NCBI RefSeq assembly: GCF_003240565.2
Contig: NZ_CP117255.1
Span: 1,674,001-1,738,000 of the forward strand
Length of the DNA stretch: 64,000 bases
Source: Rhizobium tumorigenes
GTDB taxonomy: Bacteria; Pseudomonadota; Alphaproteobacteria; Rhizobiales; Rhizobiaceae
Direction: 5' to 3'
The position numbers were made by a program, and so were the translations under genes. The notes below the pieces were generated by a model that was given only the letters and a program-made list of their open reading frames with translations, ran no database searches and had not been told where the DNA came from. Of the stretch, positions 8,705 through 16,089 are shown piece by piece. Position 1 is the first letter of the stretch. Each line of letters begins with the position of its first letter.

Positions 8705-11632
8705 TCAGCTGACTTCGCCAAGCCTTGTCAGAGCGACCTTGAGGCTGGCCAGCTGGCTCTGTAGCTCCTCCAGCCGTTCGCGTTCGGCAGCCACGACTTC
8801 GGGGTTGGCATTGGCAACGAACCGCTCGTTCGACAATTTCCCGACGATGCGATCCGCCTCAGCCTGTGCCTTGGCGACGGCCTTTTCAAGCCGGCTGCGC
8901 TCGGCGTCGATATCGATCAATGTGCCTAGCGGCAGGCATGCAGTCGCCTCGCCGATGACGATCTGTGCCGAGCCCTTCGGCGCAGCTTCGGCAAGCGAGA
9001 TCGCCTCGACGCGGGCAAGCCGCTTGATCGCTGCATCGTGGCGGAACAGCCGCTCGCGGGTGACGCCATTGGCATCGACGAACACCAGCGGCGCTGTGGC
9101 TGCTGGCGGCACGTTCATTTCCGAGCGGACCGAACGGATACCCGAGACCAGGTCGATCAGCCAGTTGATCTCTGCGGCCGCGACATCGTCAGCGTAGGAC
9201 GGCACCGGCCAGTCGGCGTGGCAGATCAATCCGTCACGCTCCTTGCCCTCGCCGGCCGTGTGAGCCCAGAGCTCTTCCGTCATGAACGGCATGAACGGAT
9301 GCAGAAGCTTGTAGATCTCCTCCAGCACGTAGGCGCTGCAGCCCTGCGCCTCGACCTTGTCGGCCTCTTCCTCGCCCATGAAGACAGGCTTCAGCAGTTC
9401 CAGGTACCAGTCGCAGAACTGGTTCCAGACAAAGCGATAGAGAGCGCCGGCCGCATCGTTGAACCGGTAAGCCTCGAGTGCCTCCGTGACATCGCGGGTG
9501 GTGCGCGCCAATTCTGTCAGGATCCAGCGGTTGACCGTCAGTTCAGCCGCCTCGGGCACGAAATGCGCGCCGCTGGCAGCGCCGTTCATCTCCGCAAACC
9601 GCGTCGCATTCCACAGCTTGGTGCCGAAGTTGCGGTAGCCGGCTATGCGTGCCGGATCGAGTTTCACGTCACGCCCCTGTGCTGCCATGATCGCCAATGT
9701 GAAACGCAGCGAGTCGGCACCGTACTCATCGATCAGTTCAAGTGGGTCGATGACGTTGCCCTTCGACTTCGACATCTTCTGGCCGCTCTTGTCGCGAACC
9801 AGCGCATGAACATAGACCGTGTTGAACGGCTCGACCCCGTTGCCGGCGTCGTCCTTCATGAAGTGCAGGCCCATCATCATCATCCGGGCGACCCAGAAGA
9901 AGATGATGTCGAAACCCGTGACCAGCACGTTGGTCGGATAGTAGCGGGCAAGCTCCGGCGTCTGCTCAGGCCAGCCGAGCGTCGAAAACGGCCAGAGAGC
10001 GGACGAGAACCAGGTGTCGAGCACATCCTCGTCGCGGATGAGGATTTCGCCGGGCTTGAAGTTCTCCAGTTTCTCCTCGACCCAGGCCTTCCAGACACCT
10101 TCATGGGACAGGTAGTGCTGGATCGCAGCCTGCAGCGCCTCTTCGTCGGTCTTTTCGACGAAAACCTGACCATCCGGGCCGTACCAGGCCGGGATCTGGT
10201 GACCCCACCAGAGCTGGCGCGAAATGCACCAGGGCTGGATGTTGTCCATCCACTCGAAATAGGTCTTGTCCCAGTTCTTCGGCACGAAATTGGTGCGGCC
10301 TTCGCGCACGGAGGCGATGGCCGGCCCTGCCAGCGTCTTCGCATCGACAAACCACTGGTCGGTCAGCATCGGCTCGATGACGACGTTCGAGCGGTCGCCG
10401 AACGGCTGCATGATCTTCTTGGCTTCGACGTAGGGAATATCGTTGCCTTCGGCATCCTTGACAGTGACAGCCAAGCCCTCGGCGTTGATCGCATCCACAA
10501 TGCGCTTGCGGGCGACGAGCCGGTCGAGACCGCGATAGTCTTCCGGTACGAGGTTGATGTCGTCGATTTCGGATTCCGTCGGCATGTCGCCGCCGCGGGC
10601 AATCGCCTGCGCCTGGGCAGCGCAGACCGCATAGGGCTCGCCGTCATCGCGCATTTCGGCGCGGCCGTTCATCAGCCGGTAGAGCGGAATGTCGTTGCGC
10701 TTGGCGACCTGGTAGTCATTGAAATCATGGGCGCCGGTGATCTTCACCGCGCCGGAGCCGAAGTCCGGTTCCGGATATTCGTCGGTGATGATCGGGATCA
10801 GGCGGCGATGCTCCTTCGGCCCGACCGGGATTTCACAGAGCTTGCCGACGATTGGCGCATAACGTGTATCCGAGGGATGGACGGCCACGGCGCCATCGCC
10901 CAGCATCGTCTCCGGCCGGGTGGTCGCGATCGAGATGTAGTCGCGCTCCTCCTGGAAGGTGACGTTGCCGTCGGCATCCTTCTCGACATAGGTATATGTC
11001 TCGCCTCCGGCCAGGCGGTACTTGAAGTGCCACATATGGCCGTTGACTTCGCGGCTTTCGACCTCGATGTCGGAGATCGCGGTTTCGAACTGCGGGTCCC
11101 AGTTGACCAACCGCTTGCCGCGATAGATCAGGCCTTCCTTGTAGAGCGACACGAAGACCTTGAGGACGGCTTCCGAAAGCCCCTCGTCCATGGTGAAGCG
11201 CTCCCGCGACCAGTCGCAGGAGGCGCCGAGGCGCTTCAGCTGGTTGAAGATCAGGCCGCCCGACTCGTCCTTCCATTCCCAGACCTTGTCGATGAAGGCA
11301 TCGCGGCCCATGGCCACACGGCCCGGCAGTTGCAGTTCCTTCAGCTTGCGCTCGACGACCATCTGCGTGGCAATACCCGCATGGTCCATGCCTGGTTGCC
11401 AGAGCACGTCCTTGCCGCGCATGCGCTCGAAACGCACCATGATGTCCTGCAACGTATTGTTGAGCGCGTGGCCCATATGCAGCGAACCGGTGACGTTCGG
11501 CGGCGGAATGACGATCGTGAACGTCTCGGCTCCCGGCTTGGCATTGGCACCAGCGCGAAACGCGTCGGCCTCGTCCCATTTCTGGGCGATTTTCGGCTCA
11601 ACAGCGGCAGAATCATAGGTCTTTTCGAGCAT
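8705..11632 (-). CDS. valS: Valine--tRNA ligase
   Basis: A 975-residue class I synthetase that charges tRNA-Val and edits mischarged threonine. The HIGH-type motif is in PPPNVTGSLHMGHALNN (residues ~43-60) and the KMSKS motif in SGQKMSKSKGN. A C-terminal coiled-coil arm typical of ValS is seen in ERSRLEKAVAKAQAEADRI. Start at the ATG 11630-11632 (MLEKTYDSAAVEPKIAQKW) matches the family. It lies downstream of popZ on the same strand but a strong terminator separates them, so it should have its own promoter. Confidence 0.97.
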   Translation of the reverse strand: MLEKTYDSAAVEPKIAQKWDEADAFRAGANAKPGAETFTIVIPPPNVTGSLHMGHALNNTLQDIMVRFERMRGKDVLWQPGMDHAGIATQMVVERKLKELQLPGRVAMGRDAFIDKVWEWKDESGGLIFNQLKRLGASCDWSRERFTMDEGLSEAVLKVFVSLYKEGLIYRGKRLVNWDPQFETAISDIEVESREVNGHMWHFKYRLAGGETYTYVEKDADGNVTFQEERDYISIATTRPETMLGDGAVAVHPSDTRYAPIVGKLCEIPVGPKEHRRLIPIITDEYPEPDFGSGAVKITGAHDFNDYQVAKRNDIPLYRLMNGRAEMRDDGEPYAVCAAQAQAIARGGDMPTESEIDDINLVPEDYRGLDRLVARKRIVDAINAEGLAVTVKDAEGNDIPYVEAKKIMQPFGDRSNVVIEPMLTDQWFVDAKTLAGPAIASVREGRTNFVPKNWDKTYFEWMDNIQPWCISRQLWWGHQIPAWYGPDGQVFVEKTDEEALQAAIQHYLSHEGVWKAWVEEKLENFKPGEILIRDEDVLDTWFSSALWPFSTLGWPEQTPELARYYPTNVLVTGFDIIFFWVARMMMMGLHFMKDDAGNGVEPFNTVYVHALVRDKSGQKMSKSKGNVIDPLELIDEYGADSLRFTLAIMAAQGRDVKLDPARIAGYRNFGTKLWNATRFAEMNGAASGAHFVPEAAELTVNRWILTELARTTRDVTEALEAYRFNDAAGALYRFVWNQFCDWYLELLKPVFMGEEEADKVEAQGCSAYVLEEIYKLLHPFMPFMTEELWAHTAGEGKERDGLICHADWPVPSYADDVAAAEINWLIDLVSGIRSVRSEMNVPPAATAPLVFVDANGVTRERLFRHDAAIKRLARVEAISLAEAAPKGSAQIVIGEATACLPLGTLIDIDAERSRLEKAVAKAQAEADRIVGKLSNERFVANANPEVVAAERERLEELQSQLASLKVALTRLGEVS

Positions 11633-11696
11633 TTTGGGACCGGATCTAGAGTTCGATGATGCCGGTTGGTAAACAGGATGGCCGTCGGCAAGTCAA

Positions 11697-11726
11697 TAAA
11701 AAAGCCGCCCCGTGCCCGGAGCGGCT
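11697..11726 (-). terminator. Rho-independent terminator after popZ
   Basis: On the minus strand the arm AGCCGC...CCGGG pairs with the ...GGGCGGCT arm and is followed by TTTTTTATT. It lies about 25 bp past the popZ stop, before valS. Confidence 0.85.
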
Positions 11727-11750
11727 GTCGTCGCGAGGTGTCGGAAAAAA

Positions 11751-12725
11751 CTAGCGGCGGGGGCCGCGGGCAACCCGTTCGATCTCTTCGCGCACCAGCT
11801 TTTCGACCAGCGTCGGCAGGTTGTCGTCCAGCCATTCCTGCAGCATCGGCCGCAGCATGTCCTGGGCGATGTCGTCGAGCGAACGGCGTTCGGCGCCAAG
11901 CGCTGCGGCAAGCTCGTCGAAAGAGCGGGCAACCTGTTCGCCGGTGGCCTCCGAGACCAGCATCTTCTGGGCCTCTTCATGCAACTGCGGCAGGAACCGG
12001 TCATGCTGCTCGGCAGGCGCTACATAGGCGGCCTCCGGCTCGACATGAACCGGCTGCGGCGCAGCGGCGCGCTCGGGCTGCGGCTGTGTCCGTACACCGG
12101 ACGGCATGTCAGGTGCCCGAGTGACCTGTTCGACGGCCTGCTGCACCGGCTCGACCGGCCTGATGTGCACGACCACGTCGGACATCTCGGCAGCAAAATC
12201 CTGCGACACGGCAGCCATCGGCTCGCGTTGCATGTACCGCGCCTCAGCCTCGGCGATATCGGGCTGCATCGCATGCGAGCCAAGGCGCACCTCGGCAAGG
12301 CGGGCAGCCATTGCCGGCGGCAATTCGCGAGACGGCTGCGCTTCGCGGGATGGCGGAGCTTCGCGCGACGCGTTCATCTGCATGGAATTGCGATCGGAAG
12401 CGGCGCGCACGCGGGCGGCTACGTCGGCCAGCGACATTGTGCTGCGCGGCGCGGCATCCGGATCGTGGCCGGCCGAATTGGCGGCAACGAAGCGCGGGTC
12501 CTGGGGAGCCGGCATCGGCGGCATGTCGTCGTCGAGCACGCCTTCGAATTCATCATCGACAGTCAGATGTATCTCGTTGTCGTCGTTTTCCGCAGCCTCG
12601 TAGAGCGGCGGCATCGAAGCTGACAGGGAAGGACCACCACCTGGCTCGTTGCTTTCGATGATCTTGCGGATAGAGGCAAGAATCTCTTCCATCGACGGTT
12701 CACGCGCAACATTGGACTGAGCCAT
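11751..12725 (-). CDS. popZ: PopZ-family polar organising protein (DUF2497)
   Basis: About 324 residues. In Caulobacter and Agrobacterium, PopZ self-assembles at the cell pole and anchors the chromosome-partitioning complex and other polar proteins. The family signature is clear: an N-terminal SMEEILASIRKIIESNEP helix, a long acidic, proline- and alanine-rich disordered middle, and a C-terminal oligomerisation block containing DMLRPMLQEWLDDNLPTLVE and REEIERVARG. Two ATGs are possible (12731, MKMAQSN; 12725, MAQSN). The GGGG ribosome site is better spaced for the second, which also matches relatives. Confidence 0.9.
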   Translation of the reverse strand: MAQSNVAREPSMEEILASIRKIIESNEPGGGPSLSASMPPLYEAAENDDNEIHLTVDDEFEGVLDDDMPPMPAPQDPRFVAANSAGHDPDAAPRSTMSLADVAARVRAASDRNSMQMNASREAPPSREAQPSRELPPAMAARLAEVRLGSHAMQPDIAEAEARYMQREPMAAVSQDFAAEMSDVVVHIRPVEPVQQAVEQVTRAPDMPSGVRTQPQPERAAAPQPVHVEPEAAYVAPAEQHDRFLPQLHEEAQKMLVSEATGEQVARSFDELAAALGAERRSLDDIAQDMLRPMLQEWLDDNLPTLVEKLVREEIERVARGPRR

Positions 12726-12916
12726 TTTCATCCCCGTTATCCTGCAGAAAGGACCGAAATGCCAGCGCGCCAGCCATTCGAATCATCGTCACCTTAGGAT
12801 ACTCTCCGGGGGAAAAAAATCACCGCGAATCGACTAAGTCCGCTGATGCACAGTTTTGTTTACCTTGTCCATAGCCGCACGCAAAAGCAGCGGCGATGGA
12901 AACACCGCAAATGAAA

Positions 12917-12937
12917 ACGGGCACCCAGGGTGCCCGT
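12917..12937 (-). terminator. Rho-independent terminator after the pcm-like gene
   Basis: A near-perfect hairpin, CGGGCACCC pairing with GGGTGCCCG, followed on the minus strand by TTTTCATTTG, about 30 bp after the methyltransferase stop. Confidence 0.8.
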
Positions 12938-12965
12938 CCGAATAATCGTCAACCGGCAGCCTTGC

Positions 12966-13637
12966 TCAGAAGACGAATTCCTTGACCTTGGCAAAGCCTG
13001 GCAGCGCCTTCACGGAGGCGTTGAAAAATGTGTTTTCCGAGATTGCCCCACGCTCGCGAACGAACACCGAGGCCCGCGCCGAATTGCCGAAACCCTTGAC
13101 GACGACGAGACGGCCATTGTCGCGCAACTGTCCGAAAAGATCGGTCGATACTTCTTCGACAGCGCCGTTGACGAAGATCAGATCGTAAGGCGCTCCGGCA
13201 GCATGGCCCTTTTCAAGCGCACCTGTCGCCACCGTGACATTGCCATAGCCATGCGCCGAAAGCGTTTCGCGCGCCTGCGACGCCAAAGTCCCGTCGCATT
13301 CGAGCGCAACGACCGAGCCAGAAAGCAGCGACAGCAGCGCCGAGGTGTAGCCTGTTCCGGCACCGACCTCAAGCACCACATCGTCCTTGCCGATGGCGGC
13401 AAGCTGCAGCAGCTTTGCCAGCGGCGATGCCTGCATCAGGTAGCGGGGTGGATTGCCTTCGAGGGCCGGACAGATCTCGACGTCGTTATCGATATAGGCC
13501 AGCACCTTGAGCTTTTCCGGCACGAACGCTTCGCGCGGCACGGAGAGAAAAGCGTTCAGCACGGAGTGCGAGGTGACATCCGTCGTCCTGATCTGGCTCT
13601 CGACCATCTTCAACCGCGCGTTTCCGAAATCCATCAT
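12966..13637 (-). CDS. Protein-L-isoaspartate O-methyltransferase-like protein
   Basis: About 223 residues. The family transfers methyl from S-adenosylmethionine to isoaspartyl residues in damaged proteins. The SAM-binding motif I is VVLEVGAGTGYTSALLS (residues ~80-96), followed by VVALECDG. The substrate loop upstream reads PPRYLMQASPLAKLLQL, which differs from the usual GQTIS signature, so substrate use is less certain; rhizobia often carry this divergent version. I chose ATG 13637 (MMDFGNARLKMVESQIR), preceded by GGGAGA; the frame extends upstream to 13655. It is followed by its own terminator, then popZ. Confidence 0.85.
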   Translation of the reverse strand: MMDFGNARLKMVESQIRTTDVTSHSVLNAFLSVPREAFVPEKLKVLAYIDNDVEICPALEGNPPRYLMQASPLAKLLQLAAIGKDDVVLEVGAGTGYTSALLSLLSGSVVALECDGTLASQARETLSAHGYGNVTVATGALEKGHAAGAPYDLIFVNGAVEEVSTDLFGQLRDNGRLVVVKGFGNSARASVFVRERGAISENTFFNASVKALPGFAKVKEFVF

Positions 13638-14040
13638 GCTCTCCCGCCCCATCAAAAGCGATTATCCGTGCACCGTCTTAGTCGCCGCCGCTAAAGCTTT
13701 CAAGGCGTGCATGTGGACGGAAGGGAAAATCCTGCGGAGAGCATCGTTGCTTCAAATTGACAATTGTCCGAGCGAATGTCATCGGGGATTAAATCTAAAG
13801 AGACAGGAGTGTCGAAGCGCATTCGGCCTTGAATAAGCAATCGCCCGGGACCAGAGCCTCCGGCGGATCAGTCAACGGACGCAAATCGCGCCCAAGCGTC
13901 CGCGCCATCAATTTTCTCTTTGATCTCGCGGTGGAAATAGCCGGAAACCAAAGGAAGAACTTGCAACACGAGTGCTATATGAACTTGCCCAATTGGGCAC
14001 CATATTGGCGCTAAAATATTGATTTTATTGCTTTAGAAAG
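13638..14040. other. Intergenic stretch, no gene seen
   Basis: About 400 bp between the methyltransferase gene and tRNA-Cys. Short frames here (for example 13829-14014) have no family features. An AT-rich tract lies just beyond the 3' end of the tRNA gene. Confidence 0.4.
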
Positions 14041-14114
14041 TGGAGGCCTCGCCCGGAATTGAACCGGGGTACGAGGATTTGCAGTCCTCTGCGTCACCAC
14101 TCCGCCACGAGGCC
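14041..14114 (-). tRNA. tRNA-Cys (GCA)
   Basis: The minus strand folds as a cloverleaf: acceptor GGCCTCG pairs with CGAGGCC, the anticodon loop is CTGCAAA giving anticodon GCA, the T arm contains GGTTCAATTCC, and CCA is encoded at 14041-14043. Length 74 nt. Confidence 0.95.
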
Positions 14115-14272
14115 ATCCGTGTGTGGTCGCGGCGATTTAGACTAGCTCTAGACAGAGCGCAAGACCCTTCGCCGCCAACGGGATGATTTTTCGTACCCTT
14201 CGCTGCCAAGATAGGCTGCCATCAATAAGTCACCTGAAGGCGATGCGCCGCAGCTTTTCCGGGAAGCAGGCA

Positions 14273-14590
14273 CTATCTGGCGTTCGGCTGTCGCTTGCGG
14301 CCCCACCATACCGACATGCGGCGGCGCCAGCGGCGGACGGTGGCGCTGTCCTGCGAAAGGATGACGAAACCAAGCGGTATCATCCAGAACCCGAGAATCG
14401 GCAGGAAGCCGAGGCAACCGCCTCCGATCAGCGCCGTGCCGACCGACATCCGCGCAAGCCGCGATTTCGGCAGCGGCACGTGCACGGAGCCGAGCACCAG
14501 CTTGCCGCGGGCGTGATCGACGCCAAAACGTGTTTTCGGCTTTGGCCGGCGCGTGGCGTCCGTATGTGGCGGGTTCGAAGCATCATTCAT
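14273..14590 (-). CDS. Small conserved membrane protein of rhizobia
   Basis: About 105 residues starting MNDASNPPHTD at 14590. The basic N-terminal half (RRPKPKTRFGVDHARGKL) is followed by one or two hydrophobic helices (MSVGTALIGGGCLGFLPILG and FWMIPLGFVILS) and a very basic tail (RRWRRRMSVWWGRKRQ), suggesting an inner-membrane protein with cytoplasmic ends. The FLPILGFWMIPLG...RRWRRR pattern is familiar from uncharacterised rhizobial proteins. Function unknown. It lies between the two tRNA genes. Confidence 0.75.
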   Translation of the reverse strand: MNDASNPPHTDATRRPKPKTRFGVDHARGKLVLGSVHVPLPKSRLARMSVGTALIGGGCLGFLPILGFWMIPLGFVILSQDSATVRRWRRRMSVWWGRKRQPNAR

Positions 14591-14707
14591 CCACAGGAAA
14601 TGGTGATATGGGCGATTAATGCAAGACGATGGGCGATTTTTGAAAAAACCGCTTGGCAAATCGGGAAAGCATTTGTATTAGGCCACTCACACCGCGCCAA
14701 GCGGTCT

Positions 14708-14782
14708 TCCCTGGTAGCTCAGCGGTAGAGCATTCGACTGTTAATCGACAGGTCGCCAGTTCGAATCTGGCCCGGGGAGCCA
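14708..14782 (+). tRNA. tRNA-Asn (GUU)
   Basis: The acceptor TCCCTGG pairs with CCGGGGA, the D arm is GGTAGCTCAGCGGTAGAGC, the anticodon loop CTGTTAA gives GUU, the T arm holds GTTCGAATC, and CCA is encoded. Length 75 nt. Confidence 0.96.
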
Positions 14783-14788
14783 AATTAT

Positions 14789-14826
14789 AAAAAGCCTTTG
14801 CAGCAATGCAGAGGCTTTTTTCTTTT
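14789..14826 (+). terminator. Rho-independent terminator after tRNA-Asn
   Basis: AAAAGCCT..TGCA pairs with TGCA.AGGCTTTTTT, followed by CTTTTT, just after the tRNA gene. Confidence 0.85.
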
Positions 14827-15032
14827 TCGATGCAATGGTTTCCAGCTCACCTTTCACACGTTTGGTGAAATGTGAGACAGCCGGTATTTCCCAAAAATGA
14901 ACCGCTGCCTCCACGCGTCATATCTTGTGCCGCGACCCTGGACCTGCGACCAGTTGGCTCCAGCCGGACGGGTAGAGGTCGCCTCCCCAATGATCGCTAA
15001 AAGCCGTTGCCGTGTCGCCAGAGGAGCGTGAA

Positions 15033-15323
15033 ATGAAACTTATGCCTGTGCTTGTCGCTACCGTCTTGCTCTTTCCCGGGATTTCGCTCGCGGCACAATG
15101 TACGCCGAATGACGGCTCGGCCCGGATTCTGGCATCCCCGAACCCGGACGACATCCATCCGGACTGGAGCGACGGCTCGACCATCGGTTTGAGCTGGACC
15201 TTCGAAGGCAAGGAGGTCGGCGACAGCGGCGACTACATGAAGGGAAAGCTGATTTCACCGCGCGGCGATGTCGCCAACAAGGGTGTCTATATTATCGCCC
15301 GCGAGTGGGATTGCACCGAATAG
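15033..15323 (+). CDS. Small exported protein of unknown function
   Basis: About 96 residues from the ATG at 15033, chosen over the in-frame upstream codon at 15012 because GAGGAG lies 7 bases before it. The protein begins MKLMPVLVATVLLFPGISLA, a typical signal peptide, leaving a mature domain of about 75 residues with two cysteines (AAQCTPN and REWDCTE) that could form a disulphide in the periplasm. No family recognised. Confidence 0.65.
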   Translation: MKLMPVLVATVLLFPGISLAAQCTPNDGSARILASPNPDDIHPDWSDGSTIGLSWTFEGKEVGDSGDYMKGKLISPRGDVANKGVYIIAREWDCTE

Positions 15324-15471
15324 GCGCTGAGCCAAGCTCGGACTGAAACCAATCTCACTTCCCCGTTGCTCGAACGGGCAAAGCGGTGGAGAATGGCGTT
15401 TGTTCGACGTCCCGCGCCAAGACCCGCTGGAGGCGTGTGTAACCTTTCGTGTCCCAGCAGGAATCGATCCC

Positions 15472-15963
15472 TTGATCCACACATCCCTCACCCGACTTCG
15501 CGCCCTCAGCCTAGCCATTGGCACCTTCGTCGCCCTTGTGCTGCCGCAGACGGCTACCATGGCAGCGCCAAGCTGCTGGTCGCTGCTGCAAAGCAAATAT
15601 GGTCCGGGTATCCTGAAAGCGGTCGACGAAGCCGATCCCTGCGCCAAAATTCCCGGTTTCGACAAGAAGGAACGCTTCAACCTCACGGGCCTCGACCTTT
15701 GCACCGCGCCGGATGGCGTGCAGATCAACGCCCAGGCTGACCTTGCCTGCAAATCGAGTTCGCACGGACTTCTCGGCGGCATCGACATGAAGGGCAAGCT
15801 GCAGGCATCGATGTCCGTCGATATCGGCGCCTGCAAGGTCACTGACGCCCGTGTCAGCGTCAGCGGCCCCGTCGGCGAATTGCTAAGCTCGGTCGGCGAT
15901 ATCCAGAACCTGGCGCGCAATTTTGCCCAGAAGAAGATCTCCGAGGTCTGCGGCCCCCATTAG
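15472..15963 (+). CDS. Exported protein of unknown function with six or more cysteines
   Basis: About 163 residues if translation starts at the TTG at 15472, which has AGGA 9 bases upstream; the open frame itself begins at 15400. A hydrophobic signal segment (LSLAIGTFVALVLPQTATMA) precedes a mature domain containing paired cysteines (PSCWSLLQ, DPCAKI, DLCTAP, LACKSS, GACKVT, EVCGPH). The cysteines suggest a disulphide-stabilised periplasmic protein. No known family recognised; the start is uncertain. Confidence 0.6.
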   Translation: MIHTSLTRLRALSLAIGTFVALVLPQTATMAAPSCWSLLQSKYGPGILKAVDEADPCAKIPGFDKKERFNLTGLDLCTAPDGVQINAQADLACKSSSHGLLGGIDMKGKLQASMSVDIGACKVTDARVSVSGPVGELLSSVGDIQNLARNFAQKKISEVCGPH

Positions 15964-16089
15964 GCGCATACTGTAAAAGACATCGACATTGCGTGCAGGC
16001 GGTCGGCCCCTGCGTCAAACCGCTGCGCCGTTGCCCTTTTGTACTCATGCCCTCTTCACTTTCCGCCTTCGCCGCTCCATATTCCAGGC

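Noticed and set aside
9038..11659. Plus-strand frame of 873 codons
   Set aside because: It is entirely antisense to valS, whose motifs are intact; the frame arises from high GC codon bias.
14041..14782. tRNA genes as integration sites for an island
   Set aside because: No integrase and no duplicated tRNA 3' end were seen; the accessory patch starts 6 kb away.
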